Shown here: piece after piece, positions 1 through 10,511 of the stretch
How positions within the stretch are numbered: the first letter of the stretch is position 1
Layout: every line of letters begins with the position of its first letter
From: Erodium maritimum
Taxonomy: Eukaryota; Streptophyta; Magnoliopsida; Geraniales; Geraniaceae
Direction of reading: 5' to 3'
Length of the DNA: 64,000 bases
Assembly (NCBI GenBank): GCA_963921825.1
Contig: OY997589.1
Span: 53,872,546-53,936,545, forward strand
Made by a program: the position numbers and the translations under genes
Notes under the pieces: model-generated
The model's input: the letters and a program-made list of their open reading frames with translations, nothing else
Databases searched by the model: none
Told to the model about the DNA's origin: nothing

Positions 1-117
1 TTCAGGGAAATTGAATTGCTGAACTTAATTTTCAAAAACAATTTTGTAATTATGTTTATGTTTCACTTTTAGGATCTTAGATGGCTTGAAAGGCGTGTGC
101 TAACTTAAGAGGCTCAT
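1..117. other. AT-rich flank of the first retroelement
   Basis: This AT-rich stretch shows no similarity to the element that starts next to it. A tract ending TTTCACTTTTAG at about 73 looks like a splice acceptor and is followed by a short open stretch (DLRWLERRV), so it could be a host exon edge. That is weak evidence and I do not call a gene. Confidence 0.3.
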
Positions 118-1914
118 TGTGAGCTACTCTGACTAGGCAGGTCGGTATGCAACTGCTCCCACTCTACTTAGACCTCGAAAGGCCGGATATACCGCGAGGC
201 TAAGTTGCTTCCGCTGCGGTTGAACATATCCGTTCATTCTTCGAACTCGAGAGGTCGGCGCTGTCTGTCAGCATAGCTCTTCTGCCGACTCTACGCGGTC
301 TGCAACCGCTCACGTTTCGGCTCGATCAACTCAGTCACCTCTCGGGCTAGTTCTACACCCAGTAAACTCTTATTCCTCACTTCTTCCCAGCACACGGGCG
401 ATCGACACGGCCTACCATACAACGCTTCGAACGGTGTCATCCCGATACTGGCCTGAAAGCTGTGGTTGTAGGCGAACTCTGCTAACCGCTCACGAAATCC
501 ATCGTGACGTGCTCCCATTTCCACTGTGCAACCGGCAGTGGCTGCAATAACCAGCGGGACACTGACGTTCGGCTCTCACCTGCTGACAAGTGAGACACCG
601 CGATACTAACTCTGCAACCGCTCTTCGTATCCCGCTCCACCAGAAATGTCGTCTGATGTCGCGATACATCTTAGTGCTACCCAAGTGCACTGTAGGACGC
701 GAATGATGTGACCCTCGCAACACGTTGTCTCCGCAGTTACGCGACGCGAACAACCCCCCTCGATACCGCAACTCCCAATTAGCACAAAGATCCCAGCACT
801 CGGCGTCGAAACCGCCGACAACTCTCTCCCGGATCTCTGTCGTCTCGACATCCTCAGCCTGCGCCTCTAATACTCGGGCAGGCAATGTAGGCTGAGCTAT
901 TAATGAGCACATGGTTGCCCCGTTAGTAGCCTCCTCTAGCTTAAGCCCGAACGTGCCTCGCCCCTTCATCAAGTCCCACTCCCGGACTGGTAACTGGTAG
1001 TATTCGGATCGCATATCGATCTTCGAGAAATATGTCGACCCTCTCAACCGGTCGAACAAATCGTCAATTCTCGGCATAGGGTATCAGTTCTTCATCGTAA
1101 CCCGGTTCAGTTTCCAGTAGTCTGTACACATCCTCAGCGCTCCACTCTTCTTCTTCACGGAGAGTGCTGACGCTCCCCATGGCGATGTGCTTAGACGGAT
1201 AACTCCTCCTTCCGGAGCTCGTCGAATTGACGTCTCAACTCAATCAACTCTGCTGGCTCGGATCTGTACGACGCCAGTTATATCGGTGCAGTCCCTGGCA
1301 TCAAGTCAATCCCGAACTCGGCCTCGCGAACTGGCGGCAACCCGGTCAACTCATCGGGAAAGACCTCAGGGAACTCGCACACTACTCGCGGTAACTCTCG
1401 ACTCTGCGCGGTCGACACTTCCTCCACTGCGGACAATGCCGATAGGAGAACTCCGTTCTTGCTGCCCAATATACACGAGACCCCTGTGTTGCCTGCTGAC
1501 ACCATCACCTGTCGCTGGTAACCGTTTATATTCGCTCGGTACTTTGCAAGCCAATCCATTCCCAGGATTACGTCAAAGGCTGTCATTTCATAAGTATCCT
1601 CCCCACGGATACACGCACAAGCTCAGTCGCTGCCGAAACTCACAGACCTTCGCAGTCTCTCTGAGACCTCGCTCCGCCACCGCCGTGGTGTCCACCAACT
1701 CCGAATATACCCGAAACCTCAGGGTGAGGACTCGATCCAGAATCAGGGCTCTGAGCCCTCTCTTGAACCTCATGTATCGGTTCGCTTCAGCCACCACCAT
1801 CACTGGTGCAAAGCGGGACAATGCCGTAAACTTGGCCTCGTACTCCGGCCACCGTGAGGTGGGTCCATAATCCACGCACTCGCTTAACTCGCGACTCTCA
1901 CAACGGCGACTCAC
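118..1914 (-). pseudogene. gag-pol remnants of the first Tekay-like element
   Basis: Read on the minus strand from right to left, the recognisable parts are gag (about 1914-1588), the protease/RT junction (about 1586-1280, with GMDWLAKYRANI), RT (about 1077-960), a zinc-finger and integrase part (about 960-290, with AYNHSFQASIGMTPFEALYG), and an integrase C-terminal GPF-type part (about 240-118). The parts keep gag-pol order but are much shorter than in the related element at 47310-52120. This is a decayed fossil with many breaks. Long plus-strand frames across the stretch are antisense shadows. Confidence 0.8.
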
Positions 1915-2595
1915 TCAGCACCCTAACGTTCACCCAGCCTAGACGTTCCGGCCTATACTCAACCGGTTAAAACACACGGTTCATAATCGCGCTCGTCACA
2001 CAATGCTAAGTCTACCCTTAGCAGAGTCGCATCCTATTCCTATCACAATCAACCCGCACACTCGTGCGCCACACAATTTCAATCACATACTTACAAAACG
2101 CACGAACAACAATTCACCCACAGCACAACACAAGATCAGCGTACACACATCACATTCAGTTTTAAAACATACGCCCACAAGGCCAACCCAATTCAAAACT
2201 TACACCCACAAGGCCAATTAGTTTTAAAATTTACTCCTTTTTCATCGTAAAATCTCATTTTTGACATCACGTAGTTACAACCCGGTCCAGGCGTCCCCGA
2301 AACTACGTTGTACCCGCTTGATATCAGCACCATCACGTTCGACTACAAGGGCGCCCCTGAGTCGAGCCGTGACAGTATAAAAACGTTTCACACAACATAC
2401 ACACAACATCATGACAGTCACACAATCATTATGCCAGTAACAACAATACTGCACATACACACAACAACAACCAAGACTTAGGTCACTACGGGTCTACACA
2501 CGGTTTTCGACTTGCGCAACCAACACACGACGGGATTTTTAATGAATCAACTCTCCTCACCTAATTGACGTATAGTCCGAGGTGTGAAACCTAGA

Positions 2596-2607
2596 GCTCT
2601 GATACCA
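2596..2607 (-). promoter_or_regulatory. Primer binding site, tRNA-iMet type
   Basis: The minus strand reads TGGTATCAGAGC, complementary to the 3' end of plant initiator Met-tRNA, three bases past the LTR end. It fixes the 5' LTR boundary and the orientation of the first element. Confidence 0.9.
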
Positions 2608-3584
2608 AACTGTCACGCCCGGAATTCGGCATGACCGAACTAGGAACGCGAACGGTGAAACAGTAAAACGATTTTCAAACATTTGAATAAACCTTTTTTA
2701 AATTACCACTTACGTTAATCAAAAACAATATTTTTACAGCGGAAAATACGTTCAAAACAATGAACAACACGAGCTACAAGGTACGTCGCTAACTACCCAA
2801 AGACCCGGACTTCCACTCTCAGCTCTTCAAGCTTCGAGGGTTCTTCTAGTCCGCCTTATGACCAGTACCTGCAGGAAAAGCAACAGTGGGTGAGCACTTC
2901 GCTCACCGCCACGGATACCGGATTGACCACGGCATACCCAATGAAATGTCGGGAACACCGGCAACAACAACAACCCTAGGGACTACTACCCCAAAAACAC
3001 AATTTAGACTGACGGTCACGCAATACAACTGTTAAAAACTACCCAACCATCTCAAAACCCGGACACGTAATGTAGACCCCAAATCAGAGACCGAACAACC
3101 ATTCCATTAGTCAAACTGACAAGGTAAAGCACAACCCTCACACGATCCTATATGCATTTACTTGTAACTTTCCGCAACCAAACCAGTATTCGCTACTCGT
3201 CCCTACCTTAGAGGCCTGCGGGAAAAGTAGTAAAGGGGATGAGCGTTCCGCTCACATCCACGGATACCCGTTCGATTATGGCATACTAGTAAAGCATCAA
3301 CAACTTACCAATCAAAACAGGGTAAACAACTACCTCAAAACCTGATACCAAACCGTCACAATTGCTCACGATGTCAATACCTCAAATACTCGCTCACGTA
3401 AGGGAAACCTCGAATGGGGATCATATTCTCAACTAAGCAAAACACTATTGCTCACCATATCAACACCCCAATTACCCGATCACGTAGGGGAAACCTCAAA
3501 ACGGGGATCATATTCTCAACTAAGTCATTATTGCTCACAACATCAATACCCCAACTACCCGATCACATAGGGGAAACCTCAAAC

Positions 3585-3755
3585 AACCCACTCACGTGAG
3601 GGAAACCTCAAACAACATGTTCACGTGAGGGAAACCTCAAACAAACCGTTCACGTGAGGGAAACCTCAAACAAACCGTTCACGTGAGGGAAACCTCAAAC
3701 CACCCGTTCACGTGAGGGAAACCTCGAACAACCCGTTCACGTAGGGGAAACCTAG
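3585..3755. repeat. Minisatellite, unit about 30 bp, in LTR
   Basis: Repeated CACGTGAGGGAAACCTCAAA, each copy followed by a short variable join such as CAACCCGTT. About six close copies are present, with looser copies upstream from about 3390. It lies inside the 5' LTR of the first element. The spacing is too short and the joins too alike for a CRISPR array. Confidence 0.8.
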
Positions 3756-4010
3756 TTCCTAGTTCGTACTGCGCCGCAACGCATCGACCCTAACCCCTCT
3801 CCGTGGTGAGATCCTCACACAGAGGCGCTGTATCACCACCGTAGGTTATTGATGAGTCTCGAACCCAAGACATCACCCTTTAACACAGAACTTACGACCT
3901 TTGCAACCAAACACAATCGTGAACAAAGTCTCGCAATATCAACAACATCAACACATACAATGCACGCAAGATCACAAAGGATCAACACACATATTGCACA
4001 ACCACAAGCC

Positions 4011-4370
4011 TCAGCACTTTACCGATCGCGCGCCGGAAGGTACGACACACCTCACGGGGACCACAACCCTCGACACTTTACCGATCGCGCATCGGAAGGT
4101 ACGACACACCTCACAAGAATAACTCAAGCCTCAGCACTTTACCAATCACGCGCCGGAAGGTACGACACACTTCACGGGGACCTCAGCCCTCAGCACTTTA
4201 CCGGTCGCGCATCGGAAGGTACGACACACCTCTTGGGCACAGCTCAAGCCTCAGCACTTTACCAATCACGCGCCGAAAGGTACAACACACCTCACGGGGA
4301 ACACAACCCTTGGCACTTTACCGGTCGAACATCGGAAGGTACGACACACCTCTCGGGCACAGCTCATCCA
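4011..4370. repeat. 60-bp tandem array with 120-bp higher-order period
   Basis: Six units contain AGCACTTTACC, a CGCGCCGGAAGG-like core and TACGACACACCTC. Start-to-start spacing alternates about 59 and 61, and alternate units are more alike, giving a 120-bp higher-order repeat. Because 60 is divisible by three, all frames look open; the 212-codon frame here is an artefact. The array lies inside the LTR of the first element. Confidence 0.8.
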
Positions 4371-4509
4371 GGTATCACCAGAACAATCACAATCACAACC
4401 AAATATCACACAATACTCCGCAAAAGCAAAATTAACATCACGACTAACTACCACTCAGCAAGTCAGTCAACAACCATACAGGTTTAACACCCCACAGAAT
4501 CAGTTCATT

Positions 4510-4833
4510 AACCCTACGACACCACCAAGTGCCACGTGCATTTCTATTCGACAGATTCACTCAATCTACGAAACCACCAAGTGTCACATGCAATTCTATT
4601 ATTCGACAGTTTCACTCAACCTACGACACCACAAAGTGTCACATGCAGTTCTATTATTCGACAGGTTCACTCAACCTACGACACCACCAAGTGTCACATG
4701 CAGTTCTATTATTCGATAGGTTTACTTAACCTACGACACCACCAAGTGTCACATGCAGTTCTATTATTCAACAGGTTTACTTAACCTACGACACCACCAA
4801 ATGTCACATGCAGTTCTATTATTCGACAGGTTT
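4510..4833. repeat. 55-bp tandem array, left part
   Basis: About six units of 55 bp contain CTACGACACCACCAAGTGTC and TTCTATTATTCGACAGG. The gag-only element inserted into this array, so units continue at 13150. The minus-strand unit matches single or double copies in the other two Tekay-like LTRs (near 45000 and 60044), so this copy was locally amplified. Confidence 0.85.
4829..4833. repeat. Target-site duplication, left copy (GGTTT)
   Basis: GGTTT directly precedes the LTR start TGTGAAA and is repeated at 13150-13154 directly after the 3' LTR end GTGACA. The flanks join back into the 55-bp tandem array. Confidence 0.9.
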
Positions 4834-7497
4834 TGTGAAAGCCACTTCCTTTTAAAAGGGGATTAAAGTGCAAACTGAACTTGGGGGGGTTGCTTTTGCA
4901 AACAAGTAATTGGAAAAGAATTTTCAAAAAAAAAAGGGAGTAAAGAGAGCTGTTGGACTGGGTTGAAAACTGGACCGGTACGGGCCCATTTGGCGAGCGA
5001 GTCAGGCCCGAGCGCGAGGCTCAGCCCAAGACGCAGTATAAAACCTGAACAAACCCTAGTTCAGGTACTGTTCACCGCCCCCAAATTCGCGAACTCTCCC
5101 CCTTCTCTCTCTGTCTCGTCTCGTCTTCGTGTACCAGACGTAGCAGCGCCGCCGTCTCACCTCTCCCCGACATCATCGCTGGACTTCCTCTCCTTCCCCA
5201 ACCTCTTCTCCATCTCCTATTTCAAACCCGAGTACAAGCAACCCCGTTCTTCCCCTCTTCGTCTTCGATTCGTGACAGCGACGTCGACACCCAACGCCGC
5301 CGTACCAGATCTGAGGGATTTCGACGAAGGTGAGCTAAATCCTCATCGGATCTGTCTTTCCCGTCCTCTTCTTCGCCTGAATCGCAAGATTTAAGCTCGC
5401 TCGGGGGTCGGGTGAGACCGGAGAGCGTCGCCGGAGCGCTCGAGTCCCAGATCTGGAACTCGCGCGCAGGCGAGCTTTCTGGCCGTCGATCCTGGCCGGA
5501 AGAGCTTGGGTCTTGCCCAACCATCCCTCCCACCTTGTTCCCGAGCTCCCGACGCCCCTACCGCCGTCAGAACCGCCAATGGAGTCGCCGCCGGAGCCGC
5601 CGGAACCCTAGCCCCGATCACCACCGTTCCCCACTCTGACTGGACCAGAACGAGCCTTGGCTCGGGCCTGGAGCTTAGCTGGGCCGTGAGCCTGAAATAG
5701 ATTTGGGCCTCGGGCCTCGATCTGGTTCGGGCCTTGGCCCGGTCTGACTCTAGGTCTCGGGTCCGGACTCGGGTCTAGTCCGGGTCTGGGTTTGGGTCCG
5801 GGTCTGGATCCGGGTTTGGACCGGGTCTGGACTTGGGTTGGGTCGGATCCGGGTCGACAGTTTTATTTAAATAATTATTTAATTATTTGGACTAAAATCT
5901 GGTTATTTTAAAGACGTTTTGACCTTCCGAGAACCTTGAACTTGAGATCTGATTGAGGCTTTTAAACTGTTTAAAACAAACTTGGATTTCGGGGACTTCG
6001 CCTTGGAAGACGGTGTTGACCCGGTCGTCCACAGCTAGAAGACGCCGCCTTGTCACCACCTTGAGGTAGGGAAAGTATTGAACCCCTCCTTAATTGTGGA
6101 CGAATAACTAGTATGCATGACTAGGGTTATTAATAATCGGAACGAACTAGTATGCGTGACTAGGGTTATCAATAACCAGAACGTCTTAGTGACACATAGG
6201 TAAAACTGTTATATTATTAGTTTAATTGGACGAGTCTTGATAGTACTGGGAAAGAACATGTTTTGATATCCGTTTGACTTGCTTGTACTTTCTGGGAAAT
6301 TGCTGTGCTGATAGACGGGCCATGTCTAGGTCCTAGAGTTGCGTGGTGTGTGTTTACTCGCTGTGTGGGAGTCTAATTAACGTCATAATCGCTGTGTGAG
6401 AATCTAAATAATATCATAACCGTTGTGTAAATGTCTAAACAGAATTATCACCGATGTTGCATGATGAGACTGTGTGGGCAAGCGTGCCATGTGTGACTAT
6501 GTGAACACTTGATTGTGAAATGACCGGGTGAGTGATAGACCGGGTGTATGCTAAGATAGTTCGGTTGTATCCGAGACCATCAAATGTTTGTGCTGTGTGC
6601 GAAATCCTGTTGTGTTTACGAGACGACGTAGCAGGGTGAATAACCATATCGAGGCCAAGGATGGCGTGATCAGATGACTCATAATCCGGGATGGGATTGA
6701 TCGAGGAGTGTGCCGGTTTTATATTCACGTTGATTAGAGCCCTTCATCTGTGTGAGGAGGAAGATATCGTGACTGACGCTGTGTTCCGGTGCGATATAAG
6801 CGGCTGTGTGCAAATCGGTGGAGTTCCGGTTCGGTACATATGAGAGTAGCGCCCTTCATCTGTGTGAGGAGGAAGATATCGTGACTGACGCCGTGTGTCC
6901 CGGTGCGATATAATCGGCTGTGTGCAAATCGATGGAGTTGACTCCCGCAATTTACGACATCTGTGTGCGTTTCGTCCGGACCCTTCCCCGTTGTTTGTTG
7001 TGTGCCGTCCTATGGACTCTATGCGTGTTCTGCTGTGTGCCTTTCTCTCTGGTTTGTCTGTGTGTATTACAAGGAGTTTTATACTGTGTGGTTGGGCTAG
7101 TAAGGGTTTTGCCTAGAGACAACTTGTTGGGTCTTCTTCCTAGTTTACCCTAATTACCGATTTACCGTGAGGTTAAAAGGTGTGTTTGGAGTCCTTTTAC
7201 TTTTCCTACTGAGCGTAAGCTCATCCCTCCTGTCGTTGTGGTGTTTCAGGTGTTGAGCGGGAGCAGTACTAGCCGGACTCTCAGAGCTTGGGAGCTGCTG
7301 AGGGTTTAGCTAGGTTTAGAGACGTACACCTTTTTCGTTTATGTTGGACTGTGTATTTTACTAGTTGAGCTGTGACTCTTTATCGTTTGGAAGTTTTACA
7401 TCCTTTTTGGAACTTTATTTATCTTTATTCGTTTTGTTTAACTGTAAATCTCTTGTCGCGTCTCGAATTCGGTCAAAACCGGATTTGGGACGTGACA
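4834..7497 (+). repeat. 5' LTR of gag-only element
   Basis: 2664 bp, TGTGAAA...CGTGACA. Contains a TATA box at 5037, a donor-like GAAG/GTGAGC at 5330, GAGGTAGGGAAAG near 6064, several short tandem duplications rich in CTGTGTG (about 6080-6950), a GAGCGTAAGCTC hairpin near 7211 and an acceptor-like TGTTTCAG/G at 7249. Near-identical to 10512-13149. Confidence 0.92.
5037..5043 (+). promoter_or_regulatory. TATA box in 5' LTR
   Basis: TATAAAA in a GC-rich setting; the same box lies at 10714-10720 in the 3' LTR. Probable promoter of the element's transcript. Confidence 0.6.
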
Positions 7498-7500
7498 ATT

Positions 7501-7512
7501 TGGTATCAGAGC
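7501..7512 (+). promoter_or_regulatory. Primer binding site, tRNA-iMet type
   Basis: TGGTATCAGAGC three bases after the 5' LTR end; primes minus-strand DNA synthesis in this group. Confidence 0.9.
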
Positions 7513-8360
7513 CTGGTTGCATTTTGAAATTATTTTCAAAACCTCGGACCGTACGTCACCTAGGTGGGTAGAGTTGGGTCGATAGGTTACTGTGTGTCAG
7601 TTACGCAACTCGGAGGTTGTCCTATGCGTTGAAACGAGACGGAATGAGTCTCGGGTTGGTGTGGTGCCCGGCCTGAGTGCCGTGGACGTTGTTAGAACTG
7701 TGTTGTTTTGTGGTGTTGACTGAACTTTGGTCCCAGTTTGGACTTGGATGTACATTAAGAACGAATGTACTAAGCCGATTGTTATATTGTGTAAACAGGT
7801 GTGTTTTTGGTAATTGTTGTTCCCGCATAAGCGGATGCTCGACCTAATTTACGAATGGGTCATGCCCGATTTTCTGCGGAAACTGAAGTGTATGTACAAT
7901 CACAATTCAGTGATAGGGGCCACTGTAGCTGGATGTGAATGGTGGGATGTCTAGTGGTTACAACGCAACTCGGGGACGCCTGAGCAGGGTTGTAACGACG
8001 AGAGATCAACATGAACGTTATATGCTTTATGATACCAATAAGAACTTGAATTGGTTGGAAGTTGAACTGTGTGATTTTGCCATGTGAAATAATTCGGTAG
8101 TCCGTGTGACATATTTGTGCTTGTTACTAAGTGATTTGGGTTGCAACCCTGCTGTGTGTGTGTATATATATATATCTGTGTGAAGCACTAATGTGCAACT
8201 TCTCTGCTGTGTGCATTTGTGTGACTTTATTATATCTAGTTTATTACTACTATAAGTATTAGTGAGACGGTTTGTGTGTGGCGTTAACTAGTGTTAAGCG
8301 CGTGTTTTCTTCCTGTAAGAAACTGAAACCTGTGTGTTGGACGTACAGAGGATCTTCGTC

Positions 8361-9783
8361 ATGGCTCGTACGTATGCTCCACGAGGTACCCGAGGAAGGC
8401 CACCTGGAGGCCGAGGACGGCCAGCTAGGGGACGGGGACAGCAGCCTACTGCTGAGTTTGTCGGGGCGACCAGCGCCCAAGCTGAGCCCGCTGGGGGCAG
8501 GAGAGGACTGATACAGTCCAGGCGGCAGCTTTTGAGGAGCTGACCCGCACAGTGCAGGGGCTGGCAGCTGCCTTCGCCCGTAGAGAGGCTGCAGCTCCTA
8601 CACCGGAGCCGGCACCTGCTGCGACTGCAGCGACTTCTGATGGACCTACACAGGTCGACAACTACACCTCACAGGCATTGCACGATTTCCGCAAGCTTGG
8701 CACGCCTGTGTTCTCTGGAGAGCCAGACCCCGAGGCCGCCGAGAGATGGCAAGACTGGATTACCTGCAACCTCGACACTTTTGGGGTAGTGAGCGGGAGA
8801 CTTCGGGTATCATTTGCAGCCTTACACCTGGAAGGGGCACTGGTGGCGTCGGGAGCAGACTCGGGTGGGAGATGACTTTGTGCTGTTCGGGCAGCGCTTC
8901 CTCGAGCAGTACTTTCCCCGAGCCGTGCTGAATGACAGACGTTAGCAGTTCCTGGACCTGCGATAGGAGAGTCTGTCGGTATCGGATTACGAGGCGCTCG
9001 CTTTACTCCGGAGATGGTGCAGTTAGAGGATCTCAGATGCCGGCGTTTTGAGGGAGGGCTCCATCCAGCGATTGGAGACATGGTCGCTGTGTTGAGGACC
9101 CAGGTGTTCTCCGAGCTAGTGGAGCAGGCTCAGACTATAGAGCGACGCTTCAGGGAGTCAGCTAGGGATCGGGAGGTCAGGCCCAGATCGAGCAGTTCAC
9201 AGAGACCGTCTGAGTCTCGGGATCCTAGGAGGAAGAGGACCTCGGGATCATTTCAGCCGCAGACCCAGCTGAGAGGACCACGTCAGGTTGGTTCAGTAGC
9301 TTCTGTTGGACCTCCCGCGCCGGGGCGCGCTTGCTATCGCTGCAGACAGCCAGGGCATATGGCACGAGATTTCCCGGGGAGCGACGAATCTGTGGATCGT
9401 CAGATCGGGAGACCTGAGGAGAGGTCGAGTGTCAGACCACTACTGTGTCAGCGTTGTGGCAGGCCCGGACACTTCGCTTCCAGGTGCCCCGAGCCGTACC
9501 CGGTGGCGTCAGCTCCGCGTCCACAGCAGTCCCAGACGGGGCACTCGCCACAGTTCCAGCAGCGTCAGGCTCAGACGCAGAGGGCGCCGAGACAGGCAGC
9601 TAGCGCACCAGCACCGGGACATCGCGATGCGCAGCAGGTGGTACTTCCATCACCTTCGAGAGGCGGACCACCGATGCGGCGTGGTCGGGTGTATGCTGTT
9701 GTCGATTCACGGGCAGAGAGGCAGGACTCCGATCGTGAGACCGTTCGTGACTTCCACCACGCTAGAGGATATCTAGGAGCGTA
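8361..9783 (+). pseudogene. gag region of gag-only element
   Basis: Begins with an Arg/Gly-rich N-terminus (MARTYAPRGTRGRPPGG), followed by a capsid-like region (FRKLGTPVFSGEPDPEAAER, and further on VFSELVEQAQTIERRFRE) and two CCHC-type zinc-knuckle regions (about 9325-9370 and 9445-9495), then a tail (GRVYAVVDSRA) that in the related element at 48302 leads into protease. Here no protease follows. It is a broken gag fossil with several breaks. In intact relatives Gag forms the cytoplasmic virus-like particle and binds the RNA. Confidence 0.85.
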
Positions 9784-10497
9784 GGACTAGCGAGAGTCCG
9801 GGAGTTGCTTTTGCTTTGACTTTAGATCTGTGTTTTCGTTTCAAGACTTGTTTTTGACTCGTTTGGTTTTGTTGCGTTTAATTACTGTTTCGGTTGTGAA
9901 CTTTTGCATCGTTTAAGTTGTTACCTTGTTGTTTCTTGTTTCGCTCTCCGAGTACGTTGAGATCAGAGTGGCGCAGCGGAAGCGCGAGGTTGAGATACGC
10001 GTGAGATAACCTAGTCGTTCGGAGCCTGAGGGAATGGTTCTTGTAGTGCCTTCAGTGTCGTGGTACGGTGGGTGTTTCGACTTGTAATTTGGTTAAGTTA
10101 CGTGTTATTCATTTGGGCTAACGAGAATGCTTGGAGTCCGTTAACGATTGTCCGACTAACGGAACGTGGACTTCTTTGGTTGTTGGGCGCGCGATACTTG
10201 GTTAAAACGAGTGAGCGGCCGAGGAGAAGTGTCTGTGTGCTGAATCCATTTTAAGTACGACGTGAGTCTTGTTTTGGTTCGATACCTATGCCGGCGGACG
10301 TTTCCGGTATAGGATGTCTCCACCAAGTTGCGTGGGTCGGTGTGACGTCTCTACTGACGGAGGTTCCCAGTATCGACTAACTGGTTTAAGTGTTTTTCGT
10401 GTGTTCGAGGAAGGTTGGACTGAGTTTTTTTAATCGGACGCTCCCTGAGTTGGTTAAGTGAGTACGTGCGTTTTAAATTTCGTGGATGAAATTCTTT
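9784..10497 (+). other. Non-coding 3' interior of gag-only element
   Basis: About 0.7 kb between gag and the polypurine tract with no convincing reading frame. Its last 35 bases (TTTTAAATTTCGTGGATGAA onward) match the end of the pol-bearing element at about 52115-52149, so the 3' terminal signals are kept. Confidence 0.7.
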
Positions 10498-10511
10498 TAA
10501 GGGGGATAGAC
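10498..10511 (+). promoter_or_regulatory. Polypurine tract
   Basis: AAGGGGGATAGAC directly precedes the 3' LTR; a close match precedes the 3' LTR at 52155. It primes plus-strand synthesis in LTR elements. Confidence 0.8.

Noticed and set aside
1187-1870. 227-codon plus-strand frame
   Set aside because: It lies antisense to the minus-strand gag-pol remnants of the first Tekay-like element and has no domain of its own.
3585-3755. Regularly spaced repeats that resemble a CRISPR array
   Set aside because: Units are head to tail with almost no unique spacer, and the site lies inside a plant LTR.
3849-4487. 212-codon plus-strand frame with repeated motifs
   Set aside because: It is an artefact of the 60-bp tandem array, whose period is divisible by three; no start context or conservation.
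4963-5394. 143-codon frame, also at 10559-11071 in the other LTR copy
   Set aside because: It appears conserved only because LTRs are duplicates; it spans the TATA box and the transcribed leader and has biased Pro/Ser composition.
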